Origin: Aquamicrobium sp.
GTDB taxonomy: Bacteria > Pseudomonadota > Alphaproteobacteria > Rhizobiales > Rhizobiaceae
DNA length: 64,000 nt
Assembly (NCBI RefSeq): GCF_023954335.1
Contig: NZ_JAMLIE010000004.1
Span: 1 to 64,000 of the forward strand
Reading direction: 5' to 3'
Made by a program: the position numbers and the translations under genes. Positions 8,104 through 17,574 of this stretch are shown here, one piece after another (within the stretch, counting starts at the first letter, position 1; each line of letters begins with the position of its first letter). The notes beneath the pieces were generated by a model. That model did no database searches. It had not been told where the DNA came from and saw nothing but the letters and a program-made list of their open reading frames with translations.

Positions 8104-9180
8104 TCAGTGCGGGAAAGGCCAGATGATGAGCTTTTCCCTGATGATCGCCCAGTAGCGGGCGAGGCCGTGCGGCTCGAGGATCAGGAACGTGATGATCAGC
8201 GCACCGATGATCATGATGTTCAGATGCTCGACCATGGACGGCGAGATCGGCAGGCCGAAGGCGCGCGGCACGGTCGACAGGATGACCGGCAGCGCCACGA
8301 TCAGGATCGCGCCGAGATAGTTGCCGAGGATCGAGCCGAGCCCGCCGATGATGGCGATGAACAGCACCCGGAACGACAGCGGAATGTCGAACAGCACCGC
8401 CTCGGCCGCGCCGCGCCACAGGAACACGAACAGGGCGCCGGCGACGCCGACGATGTAGGACGACACGAAGAAGGCCGAGAGCTTGGCCTTCATCAGGTTG
8501 ATGCCGACCAGCTCGGCGGCGATGTCCATGTCGCGCACCGATTTCCAGATGCGCCCGATCCGCCCGCGGGTGATGTTGATGGCGAAGAAGGTGATGACGC
8601 AGACCAGCGCGAGCACGAAATAGTACTGGACGATCGCCGTCGCGTTCGGCCCGGCGACGGTGATGCCGAACATGTCGATGTTCGGCACCTGGATCGCGCC
8701 CGAGGTGTTGTAGTTGTAGAGCCACGCCCATTTCTGGAACAGCCAGACGAGGAAGAACTGCGCCGCGAGCGTCGCGATGGCGAGATAGAACCCCTTGATG
8801 CGCAGCGAGGGCAGGCCGAAGGCGACGCCGATGGCGGCCGAGAAGAAGCCCGACAGCGCGATGGCGACGACGATGTTCATGCCGGGGAAGATCGTCACCA
8901 GCTTGTAGCAGGCGAAGGCGCCGACGCCCATGAACGCGCCCGTGCCGAGCGAAAGCTGCCCGGCATATCCGGTCAGGATGTTGAGGCCCAGCGCCGCCAG
9001 CGAATAGATCAGCACCGGGATCAAGAGGGCCCGGAAGGCGAATTCGTTGGCCGTCATCGGGAAGACGACGAAGGCGAGAAGGAGGATGAAGGCGAGCAGC
9101 CAGGCATCCTGCCGCACCGGGAACAGCGCGTAGTCGGCCTTGTAGCTGGTCTTGAATTGTCCGGCGACGCGATAGAGCAT
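8104..9180 (-). CDS. livM: Branched-chain-type ABC transporter permease LivM
   Basis: 358-aa inner-membrane permease with about nine hydrophobic segments. The LivM-family core LIYSLAALGLNILTGYAGQ, then LSLGTGAFMGVGAFACY, is at about residues 75-110, and the coupling-helix region GGLGSILGNYLGA is near 280-292. It pairs with LivH (10-base gap) to form the import channel. Encoded downstream of livH and upstream of the binding protein. Confidence 0.94.
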   Translation of the reverse strand: MLYRVAGQFKTSYKADYALFPVRQDAWLLAFILLLAFVVFPMTANEFAFRALLIPVLIYSLAALGLNILTGYAGQLSLGTGAFMGVGAFACYKLVTIFPGMNIVVAIALSGFFSAAIGVAFGLPSLRIKGFYLAIATLAAQFFLVWLFQKWAWLYNYNTSGAIQVPNIDMFGITVAGPNATAIVQYYFVLALVCVITFFAINITRGRIGRIWKSVRDMDIAAELVGINLMKAKLSAFFVSSYIVGVAGALFVFLWRGAAEAVLFDIPLSFRVLFIAIIGGLGSILGNYLGAILIVALPVILSTVPRAFGLPISPSMVEHLNIMIIGALIITFLILEPHGLARYWAIIREKLIIWPFPH

Positions 9181-9190
9181 CGATATTACC

Positions 9191-10150
9191 TCACACGCGC
9201 TCGATGATCTTTTCGCCGAACAGGCCTTGCGGCCGGAACAGCAGGACGAGAAGCGCCAGCATGTAGGCGAACCAGACCTCGGTGTTGCCGCCGAGCAGCG
9301 GCTGGCCCCAGTAGATCTCGAACAGCTTTTCCAGAATGCCGATCATCAGCCCGCCGATGATCGCGCCCATCACCGATTCCAGCCCGCCGAGCATCAGCAC
9401 CGGCAGCGCCTTGTAGGCGATGACCTCGAGCGCGAAGGAGACGCCGGCCCGCGCGCCCCAGACGATGCCGGTGACGAGGGCGATGACGCCGGCGATGAAC
9501 CAGACCAGCACCCAGATGGTCGACAGCGAGATGCCGACCGACAGCGCCGCCTGGTGGTCGTCGCCGAGCGCGCGGATGGCGCGGCCCATCTTCGACTTGT
9601 TGAGGAAGAGGAGCAGGCCGACCACCAGCAGCACCGCGCCGGCCACGGCCGTGAGGTCCTTCTGCTCGATGGAGACGAATCCGCCGAACGGCTCGAAGAT
9701 GAAGCTGCCGGTCGGGATGCCCAGCTCCTGCGTGATCATGCGCTTGTTCTCGCCGCCGAAGATCGTCTCGCCGAAGCCGATCAGGAACAGCGTGATGCCG
9801 ATCGTGGCCATGAACAGGATGATGTCCGGCTGGTTGACCAGGGGCCTGAGCACGACGCGCTCGATGCCCACGGCGAGGAAGAACATGACGAGCAGCGTCA
9901 GCGGCACGGCCAGAAGCGCCGGCACGCCGCGCTCGTGCAGGCCGACCAGCGTCAGCGCCGCGAACACGACCATGATGCCCTGCGCGAAGTTGAAGATGCG
10001 CGACGACTTGTAGATCAGCACGAAGCCGAGCGCGATCAGCGCGTAGAGCACGCCCGAGACCATGCCCTCCCACAGCACCTGGATCAGGAAGTCGGGCGCC
10101 GCCGCCATGTCGGCGAAGGGCTTGACGAAGATAGAATTGAGAAAATCCAT
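9191..10150 (-). CDS. livH: Branched-chain-type ABC transporter permease LivH
   Basis: 319-aa permease. The LivH-family core SGVLYALIALGFVLIYKSSR and IFNFAQGIMVVFAAL is at about residues 32-67, and the C-terminal GGLESVMGAIIGGLMIGILE coupling motif is intact. Eight or so membrane helices. Partner of LivM in the same operon. Confidence 0.94.
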   Translation of the reverse strand: MDFLNSIFVKPFADMAAAPDFLIQVLWEGMVSGVLYALIALGFVLIYKSSRIFNFAQGIMVVFAALTLVGLHERGVPALLAVPLTLLVMFFLAVGIERVVLRPLVNQPDIILFMATIGITLFLIGFGETIFGGENKRMITQELGIPTGSFIFEPFGGFVSIEQKDLTAVAGAVLLVVGLLLFLNKSKMGRAIRALGDDHQAALSVGISLSTIWVLVWFIAGVIALVTGIVWGARAGVSFALEVIAYKALPVLMLGGLESVMGAIIGGLMIGILEKLFEIYWGQPLLGGNTEVWFAYMLALLVLLFRPQGLFGEKIIERV

Positions 10151-10183
10151 GCCCGGCCCCCTATGCGCGGTTCCGGCGGGCGC

Positions 10184-10324
10184 TCAGCCCGCCAGTTGCG
10201 GAAACAGGCCCACCAGCCCGACGATGATGAGATAGATCGCGACGATGTAGTTGAGCAGCCGCGGCATGATCAGGATGAGGATGCCGGCGATCAGCGAGAT
10301 CAGCGGCGTAAACGGCAGGTCCAT
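10184..10324 (-). CDS. DUF3096-like 46-aa membrane protein
   Basis: Short gene between livG (15-base gap) and livH (33-base gap). The protein starts MDLPFTPLISLIAGILILIM and has PRLLNYIVAIYLIIVGLVGL in residues 21-40, which is the DUF3096 pattern: two hydrophobic helices joined by a PRLLNY turn. An A/G-rich ribosome-binding stretch (GGAAAGGAAATCCC) precedes the ATG. The family has no assigned role as far as I know; its place inside a Liv operon suggests a small accessory to the transporter, which is inference. Confidence 0.8.
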   Translation of the reverse strand: MDLPFTPLISLIAGILILIMPRLLNYIVAIYLIIVGLVGLFPQLAG

Positions 10325-10339
10325 GGGATTTCCTTTCCA

Positions 10340-11172
<833 letters not shown>

Positions 11173-11176
<4 letters not shown>

Positions 11177-13149
11177 TCTGCGGCCTCCGCATGCGGCCGC
11201 GCGGGCCGGCCGTGAACGGCCGCGTCGGCGATCTTCACCGTGGCGCTGATCCTGCCCTTGCGGCCGTCCTCGAACGTCACTTCCGTCTCGACGAACTTCT
11301 CGGCCGAGCCGTCGTAGAGCGCCTCGATCAGCTCGCCGTAGCGCTCGGCGATGAAGGAGCGGCGCACCTTCTGCGTGCGCGTCAGCTCGCCGTCGTCGGC
11401 GTCGAGCTCCTTGTGCAGGATCAGGAAGCGCGAGACCTGCCCGCCGGCCATCATCGGCTCCCTGGCCAGCCGCCGGTTGGTCTCGTCGACGTTCTTCGCG
11501 ATCATCTCGTAGACCCTGGGGTGGCCGGCGAGCTCCTGATAGGAGGCGTAGGCGATGTTGTTGCGCTCGGCCCAGTTGCCGACCGCCGTCAGGTCGATGT
11601 TGATGAAGGCGGCGCAAAAGTCGCGCCCGTCGCCGAAGGCCACCGCCTCCTTGATGTTGGGGAAGAACTTCAGCATGTTCTCGATGTATTTCGGCGCGAA
11701 CAGCGAGCCGTCCTTCAGCTTGCCGACGTCCTTGGCCCGGTCGATGATCTTGAGCTGCCCGTCCGCCTCGAAGAAGCCGGCGTCGCCCGTCCGGATGAAG
11801 CCGTCCTGCGTCAGCACTTCGGCCGTCTTGTCGTCTTCCTTGTAGTAGCCGGTGAACTGGCCGGGCGAGCGGAACAGCACCTCGCCATTGTCGGCGATGC
11901 GGATATCGACATTGGGCGCGGCCGGCCCGACCGTGTCGGCCCGCACCTCGCCGTCCTTCTGCGCCGTGACGTAGAGGAAGGCCTCGGTCTGGCCGTAGAG
12001 CTGCTTCAGGTTGATGCCGAGCGAGCGGAAGAACGAGAAAAGGTCGGCGCCTATCGCCTCGCCGGCCGTGTAGGCGACGCGGATGTTCGACATGCCGAGC
12101 ACGTTCTTCAACGGGCCGTAGAGCAGGAAATCGCCGAGCGCGTAGACCAGCCGGCCGGAGAACGGCACCGGGCGCTTCTCTAGGATCGCCTCGCCATATT
12201 TGCGCGCCACCCCGGTGAAGTGGCGGAAGATCCACTGCTTGAGGCGGCCGGCGTCCTCCATGCGGATGGTGACGCTGGTCAGCAGCGATTCGAACACGCG
12301 CGGCGGCGCGAAATAGAAGGTCGGCGCGATCTCGCGCAGGTCCTGCGGCACGGTCTGCTGGCTCTCGGGGCAGTTCATGCAGAAGCCCGAGACATAGCCC
12401 TGCGCGAAGTTGAGGTAATGATCGCCGACCCAGGCCAGCGGCAGGTAGGCGAGCACGCTGTCCTTCTCGGTCAGGCGGTCGAAGGTGACCGTGTCGAGCG
12501 CGGCCTGGACCGAGGCGGCCGCCGTCAGCACCACGCCCTTGGAGCGCCCGGTGGTGCCGGAGGTGTAGAGCATGACCGAGACGTCGTCGCCGCTTCCCTG
12601 CCGGATGCCGTCCTCCCAGTCGCGGCCCACGGCGGGATCGGCGGCGAGCAGCGCCCGCCCAGTCGCCTGCACCTCGGCGAAATCGTGCAGGCCGTCCCGC
12701 GGATAGTCGCGCAGGCCGCGCGGCTCGTCGTAGATCACGTCGGTCAGCGCCGGGATCGTCTCGCGGAAGGTCAGCAGCTTGTCGACCTGCTCCTGGTCCT
12801 GGGCGACGGCGAAGCGCACCCCGGCATGGTCGAGCACATAGGCCATCTCCTCGGCCACCGCGTCGGCATAGACCGGCACCGGCACGCCGCCGAGCGACTG
12901 CACCGCCGCGAACGTCCAGTAGAGGCGCGGGCGGTTGGCGCCGACGATGGCGACCCGGTCGCCGTGCCCGAGGCCGAGCGCCTTGAGGCCGAGCGCGAAG
13001 GCGCGGATCTCGTCGCGCTGCTCGTCCCACGTCCAGCTCTGCCAGATGCCGTAGTCCTTGTGGCGCATGGCCGGCAGGCCGCGGAACCGCTCGGCGTTGA
13101 GCAGCAGGTACTTCGGAAATGTGTCGAGCGCGGCCGCGGACTGAGCCAT
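11173..13149 (-). CDS. AMP-binding long-chain-type acyl-CoA ligase
   Basis: 658-aa ANL-superfamily enzyme that would adenylate a carboxylic acid and transfer it to CoA. The P-loop is YTSGTTGRSKGVV (about residue 190), the A5-type motif YGQTEA near 400, the A7 motif TGDAG about 465, and the hinge DRAKDVGKLKDG about 485. The long C-terminal part matches the FAA1-type long-chain ligases that are encoded with Liv importers. Coupling to livG suggests that the imported acid is trapped as a CoA thioester. ATG at 13147-13149 (MAQSAAALDTF) is chosen over an upstream alternative that adds 15 Gly/Pro-rich residues. Confidence 0.9.
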
Positions 13150-13269
13150 GACCCGGTTCCTCCCTTCGGGCGGGTGCGTCCCGCCCTGCCCCATCCGGCC
13201 GGGACGTTCCTCCCACCCCGCCGGATTGTTCGCATTTCATAGGAAGTTTTCACGAAATGGCCCGGCAGG

Positions 13270-13303
13270 CAACACGGGGCTTGACAGACAGGGCGCCGTG
13301 TTG
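13270..13303. promoter_or_regulatory. Inverted repeat upstream of the acyl-CoA ligase/liv operon
   Basis: CAACACGG (13270-13277) and CCGTGTTG (13296-13303) form perfect 8-bp arms, 18 bases apart, 120 bases upstream of the ligase start, within a 258-base gap after the Crp/Fnr gene. The spacing suits a dimeric activator or a pair of half-sites. Binding by the adjacent Crp/Fnr protein is a guess; the arms do not look like the classical Fnr box. Confidence 0.4.
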
Positions 13304-13407
13304 TCCTTTCAATGGGCGTTCTTGTGAACTGAACGCGCTCCCTGATTCATGGACACTGCATGCGAGGACGCCGGCGACGGGCTTGCGCATGCGGTGGCGC
13401 GCGCGGA

Positions 13408-14112
13408 TCAGGCCTCGTAGAGCATCAGCCCCGGTATATCGAGCGCGACGATGCGGCCGTGCTCCACCTTCAGCAGCCCCTCGTCTTCCAGCTCCTGGAG
13501 GCTGCGGTTCACCACCTGCCGCGAGACGCCGGCCAGCAGGCCGAGCTCCTCCTGGCTGATTTCCACCGAATCGCCGGCATTGGGATAGAGGACGCGGTTG
13601 AAGAACCACGACAGGTTGCGCGCCACCCGCGCCTTGGGGCCGAGGATGCGGTCATATTCGATGGTGGCGATGAACTGGCCCATGCGCTCGTTCAGCGCCC
13701 GCACCAGATAGCGGTTGAAGCCGCGGCTGTTCTCGTAGAGCCACATGAAGGTCGAGCGCGTCATCATGGCGAGGCGCGTGTCGCGCAGCACGACGAGGTC
13801 GTAGCGCCGCGGCTCGTCCTTCAGCACCGAGCCCTCGCCGAACCAGCCGCCGTCGGTCGCCCCGGCGAAGGTCATCGCCTTGCCGTCGCGCGAGATCGCG
13901 CTGATCTTGACGAGGCCGGTGACGACGCCTGTCCAGTGATCGAGCCTGTCGCCGCGATGGCAGATATAGGCGCCCTTGGCGAACTGACGCTCGACCAGGC
14001 CGCGCCGGGCGCGCTCCAGCTCTTCCTCGGTCAGTTCGCCGGCCCAGATGGCCGAGCGGGCAATGTCTTCGCGTGCATTCATGGGCCTCTGACGCGCGGG
14101 CCGTTTGGCCAT
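13408..14112 (-). CDS. Crp/Fnr-family transcriptional regulator
   Basis: 234-aa regulator: cyclic-nucleotide-binding-like beta-roll at about residues 35-140 (GAYICHRGDRLDHWTGVVTG, GWFGEGSVLKDEPR), dimer helix 140-165, and a winged helix with recognition segment SQEELGLLAGVSRQVVNRSL. It has no N-terminal Cys cluster, so it is not an oxygen-sensing FNR. It lies just upstream of, and in the same direction as, the ligase-liv operon and probably controls it. A second start at MNARED (residue 11) is possible. Confidence 0.88.
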   Translation of the reverse strand: MAKRPARQRPMNAREDIARSAIWAGELTEEELERARRGLVERQFAKGAYICHRGDRLDHWTGVVTGLVKISAISRDGKAMTFAGATDGGWFGEGSVLKDEPRRYDLVVLRDTRLAMMTRSTFMWLYENSRGFNRYLVRALNERMGQFIATIEYDRILGPKARVARNLSWFFNRVLYPNAGDSVEISQEELGLLAGVSRQVVNRSLQELEDEGLLKVEHGRIVALDIPGLMLYEA

Positions 14113-14209
14113 GCAGCCCGCATCCGCGAAGGCTTATGAACGTCTCGCGGCCGAAAGACAAGGCGGGGCGGCTTCGGCGCGGCCGCAGCTCCCAGCCGGG
14201 ACCGGCTCG

Positions 14210-15001
14210 TCAGGCCGCGCGGTCCATGTAGCGGGCCGTGGGCAGGATGGTCAGCGGCGCGGGCTCGCCCTTGGCCGTGACGCCGAACATCAGCCTCTGC
14301 TCCATCGGCGTCGAGCGGAAGAACGGGAACCGCACGAACGAGCGCAGCCGGATCGCGCTCACGTCGGCCTGATAGAGGACGACCTGATAGTTGAGGCCCG
14401 GATAGTCGCGAAGGTCGCCGACCTGCTCCGACTCGTAGATGCGCCGGTAGAAACCGGCATGGTCGGGACGGATCGTCGACAGGCAGTAGGGCGCGCCGAA
14501 ATGGAAGCAGGCCATGCCCGCCAACCGGAGCGTCAGATAGGGTATCTGGGGATAGAGCTTCGACCATTCCGGATCGGCGGCGAAACGGCTCGGATCGATG
14601 AAGCTCTGGCCGGCGGCAAGCCGCGGCATCAGAACGTCGGGATAGACCGTGGCGGACGGCGAGGCGGCGTGCGCCTGCGTGACGTGATGGATGCGCAGCG
14701 TGCTGACCAGCTCGCCGTCGATATAAACGCCGAAGCGGTAGCAGTTGGGCAGGTCGTCCAGCTCGTCATAAACGGTATGGTCCGGGTTTTCCGGCACCAT
14801 GTCGGTGCGGCGATACGCCTTGTAGCGCAGGCGGTAGATGTTCTCGACATCCTCGCCGCTCTCGCAACGCCGGTACTCGGTGCGCTCCAGTATCGAGAAG
14901 ATGTTCCTGACGAAGCTGGAAAGCTCCTTGCCCGCGGCGTCCTCGCCGGCAGCTCCGTGGGCATTTCCCCCGCCGCGCAAAGCGGTGACATTCGCATCCA
15001 T
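14210..15001 (-). CDS. N-acyl amino acid synthase (FeeM-like) acyltransferase
   Basis: 263-aa protein resembling the FeeM/LuxI-type GNAT-fold catalytic core: an Arg-rich opening VENIYRLRYKAYRR (residues 53-66), acidic DELDDLPNCYRFGVYIDGEL, then LVSTLRIHHV, and a C-terminal half with FYRRIYESEQVG. Such enzymes join an acyl chain from acyl-ACP to an amino acid or related amine; LuxI relatives make acyl-homoserine lactones. The substrate is not shown by sequence. Its promoter region holds three CtrA-type boxes. It is the first gene after a GGDEF-EAL gene on the same strand, 186 bases away. Confidence 0.7.
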   Translation of the reverse strand: MDANVTALRGGGNAHGAAGEDAAGKELSSFVRNIFSILERTEYRRCESGEDVENIYRLRYKAYRRTDMVPENPDHTVYDELDDLPNCYRFGVYIDGELVSTLRIHHVTQAHAASPSATVYPDVLMPRLAAGQSFIDPSRFAADPEWSKLYPQIPYLTLRLAGMACFHFGAPYCLSTIRPDHAGFYRRIYESEQVGDLRDYPGLNYQVVLYQADVSAIRLRSFVRFPFFRSTPMEQRLMFGVTAKGEPAPLTILPTARYMDRAA

Positions 15002-15036
15002 GACCGGTCCCCGTAATCCGCCCAGAAAAGCCGCTG

Positions 15037-15133
15037 TTAACGTCCGATTAAGGATATTGTCGGACGGCGCACAATCAAAGGCGAAAATGCCGGTAATCCG
15101 GTTAACCTAACGTTAACCTTAACAAACGGTTAA
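15037..15133 (-). promoter_or_regulatory. Three CtrA-type boxes (TTAA-N7-TTAA)
   Basis: Three full CtrA consensus sites with exact 7-base spacing: TTAACGTCCGATTAA at 15037-15051, TTAACCTAACGTTAA at 15102-15116 and TTAACAAACGGTTAA at 15119-15133. They lie 36 to 132 bases upstream of the FeeM-like gene and downstream of the GGDEF-EAL stop, so they serve the FeeM-like gene. CtrA is the alphaproteobacterial cell-cycle and motility response regulator. Three perfect boxes in 97 bases of a high-GC genome are very unlikely by chance. Confidence 0.85.
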
Positions 15134-15187
15134 CAAAAGACCTTCACCCGCCGGGGCGGAACGGCATTCACTGCGGGAACGAAAGGA

Positions 15188-17500
15188 TCAGGCGCGGGAG
15201 AGAAGCTTGGACGGGGCCGTGTCCGGAGTGAACGGCCAGGTGGCGTCGGACATCACGCGGATGCCCGAGGCGGTCAGCGCCGAGCCGAACAGGAAGCCCT
15301 GCACGAGATCGGGCTTGACCTCGACGGCGAGCGCCTTGAGCTGGTCGAACGTCTCGACCCCCTCGATGGTGACGGCGAGGCCGAGCGTGCGCGACAGGTC
15401 GACCACGCCCTTGAGGAGCGCCAGCGAGCGGGCGCTGTGGTTGATGTCGACGATGAACGAGCGGTCGATCTTGACCTTGTCGAGCGGCAGCGTGTGCAGG
15501 TAGCTCAGACTCGAATAACCGGTGCCGAAATCGTCGAGCGCGATGCGCACGCCCAGCGCCTTCAGCTCCTCGATGCAGCGGCGCATCTGGGTCGTGTCGT
15601 CGAGCAGCGCCGTCTCCGTCACCTCGATCTCGAGCCGCGCCGGATCGAGGCCCGACGCCGCCAGCGATTCCCTCACCCGGTCGATGATGTCGTCGTTGCG
15701 GAAATCCTTGGCAGAGAGGTTGACCGAGACGCAGACCGGCTCGGGCCATTTCGAGCATTCGGCGGTCGCGGCCTTGAGCATGAAGGCGCTGATCGCCGAG
15801 ATGATGCCCATCTCCTCCGCCAGCGGGATGAAAACGGCCGGCGAGACCGGGCCGAGCTCGGGATGGTCCCAGCGGCACAGCGCCTCGCAGCTGGCGATGC
15901 GCATCGTCTGCATCGACACGATGGGCTGGTAGACGACGCGCAGGCCCTCGCTGTCGACGGCCTGGCGCAGATGCGCCTTCATCACCTGCCGGTCGCGGAA
16001 GGCCCTATCCATCGCGTCCTCGAACAGCTGCCAGCCGTTCTTGCCGCTTTCCTTGGCCTTGTAGAGCGCAAGGTCCGCGCGCACGATCATGGCGTCGACC
16101 GCGGCGTTTCCGGCCCGCGCCAGCACCGCGCCGGCGCTCGCCTGGATGCGCAGCGAATGGCCGGCGACGTCGACCTCGCCGTGCAGGCTGCGGAAGATGG
16201 AATCGACGGCGTTCGAGAAGGCGTCCTGGTCCTTCACGTCGTTGAAGAAGATCATGAACTCGTCGCCGCCGAACCGGCTGACCTTGACGTCGTCGCCGGC
16301 GAAGCGCGACAGCCGCTCGCCGACGGCGTAGATCAGCCCGTCGCCGACCGGATGGCCGAGCGTGTCGTTGACGCTCTTGAAGTCGTCGAGATCGAAGACC
16401 ACCAGGCCGACATGCCGGCCCGGATCGCCGACCGAGACGTAGTCGGAAACCAGCTCGTGGAACCAGGCCCGGTTGGGCAGGCCGGTCAGGCTGTCGTAGC
16501 GCGCCATGGTGCGGATGCGCTCCTCGGCCTCGACGCGCGCCGTCACCTCGTCGAAGGTGATGACGCCCAGCTCCTCGCGGCCCTCGCGCGCCGAGAACTC
16601 GAAATAGCGGCCGTCCTCCAGCCGCAGCACCACCTTGCGCCCCCTGCCCTCGCGCAGCGCGCGGGCGAGCTGGGTCTCGGTATAGCGCGAATCCTTGAGG
16701 CTGAGCACGCCGCCGGCGACGCCGCGCATCAGGAGGCCGCGCAGCGAGCGCCCGAGCAGCCTGTCGGGATGGCGCACCCGCATCAAAGCGGCGGCCTCCG
16801 CGTTGGCGACCACCACCCTGCCCTCGGGGCTGAGCATGACGAGGCCCGAGGTCATGGTGTTCAGCGCGCGGTCTAACCGGTGGGCCAGCCGCTTGGCCGT
16901 CTTCTCGGCGCTCAGCGCCGCGAACAGCACGTCCCGGACATTGGCGGCGAAACGCCGGATCGCGAAGAAGAACGGAATCGACAGGCAGCCGAGCAGGACG
17001 TGGTAGACATCCCCGCGCAGGATGAACCCCATCGAGATCGGCCACGTCATGGTCACGATGAACAGCATGACCATGCGCGGCGAGCCGTAGTTGCGCCCGG
17101 CGATGGAGGTGGCGGACGCCAGCGTCACGCAGACCGAGGCGATCTCGCCGAAATAGTCGGGCGACCAGTAGATGGCGAGAAAGCAGAACACCCCGAGGAA
17201 GAGGCCGTGGGCCGCGCCGTAGACGATATAGACGCGCTCGCGCTCCTGCGCTTCGGCAAAGGTGGATGGCGGCGGCTTGCTCGCATAGTGGCGCACGCTT
17301 CTCAGGCGCAGCACCGCCAGCACGCCCATCACGACCGCCAGCCAGAGATAGATCGGGTCCGAGGTATTGAGGTAGACGAGGACGATCAGGAGAATCTGCG
17401 CGGCGAAGCCGACAGCAAGGGTCACGCTGTCGCGAAACAGCGTCTGGACGAACGGTATATATATGTCGAGCGGAAGCTCGTTTCTGGCTCTTTTTGGCAT
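15188..17500 (-). CDS. Membrane diguanylate cyclase/phosphodiesterase (GGDEF-EAL)
   Basis: 770-aa signalling protein. Five or six membrane segments span residues 25-185, then a PAS-like region (205-320), a GGDEF domain with intact RFGGDEF (411-415) and an EAL domain with intact CEALCRW (539-541), NLSAKDF, DDFGTGYSS, KIDRSFI and EGVET. Both active sites look complete. The inhibitory RxxD site before GGDEF is absent (AGDD), so product inhibition of the cyclase would be weak. ATG at 17498-17500 (MPKRARNEL) is chosen; a TTG 12 codons upstream is an alternative. Confidence 0.93.
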   Translation of the reverse strand: MPKRARNELPLDIYIPFVQTLFRDSVTLAVGFAAQILLIVLVYLNTSDPIYLWLAVVMGVLAVLRLRSVRHYASKPPPSTFAEAQERERVYIVYGAAHGLFLGVFCFLAIYWSPDYFGEIASVCVTLASATSIAGRNYGSPRMVMLFIVTMTWPISMGFILRGDVYHVLLGCLSIPFFFAIRRFAANVRDVLFAALSAEKTAKRLAHRLDRALNTMTSGLVMLSPEGRVVVANAEAAALMRVRHPDRLLGRSLRGLLMRGVAGGVLSLKDSRYTETQLARALREGRGRKVVLRLEDGRYFEFSAREGREELGVITFDEVTARVEAEERIRTMARYDSLTGLPNRAWFHELVSDYVSVGDPGRHVGLVVFDLDDFKSVNDTLGHPVGDGLIYAVGERLSRFAGDDVKVSRFGGDEFMIFFNDVKDQDAFSNAVDSIFRSLHGEVDVAGHSLRIQASAGAVLARAGNAAVDAMIVRADLALYKAKESGKNGWQLFEDAMDRAFRDRQVMKAHLRQAVDSEGLRVVYQPIVSMQTMRIASCEALCRWDHPELGPVSPAVFIPLAEEMGIISAISAFMLKAATAECSKWPEPVCVSVNLSAKDFRNDDIIDRVRESLAASGLDPARLEIEVTETALLDDTTQMRRCIEELKALGVRIALDDFGTGYSSLSYLHTLPLDKVKIDRSFIVDINHSARSLALLKGVVDLSRTLGLAVTIEGVETFDQLKALAVEVKPDLVQGFLFGSALTASGIRVMSDATWPFTPDTAPSKLLSRA

Positions 17501-17574
17501 ACCGAAGCACCGCCCCCGGAACCCGGACAATGCCAAGATCGCATTAAGAAATGCTTATTAAGCCGAGAACGGCG

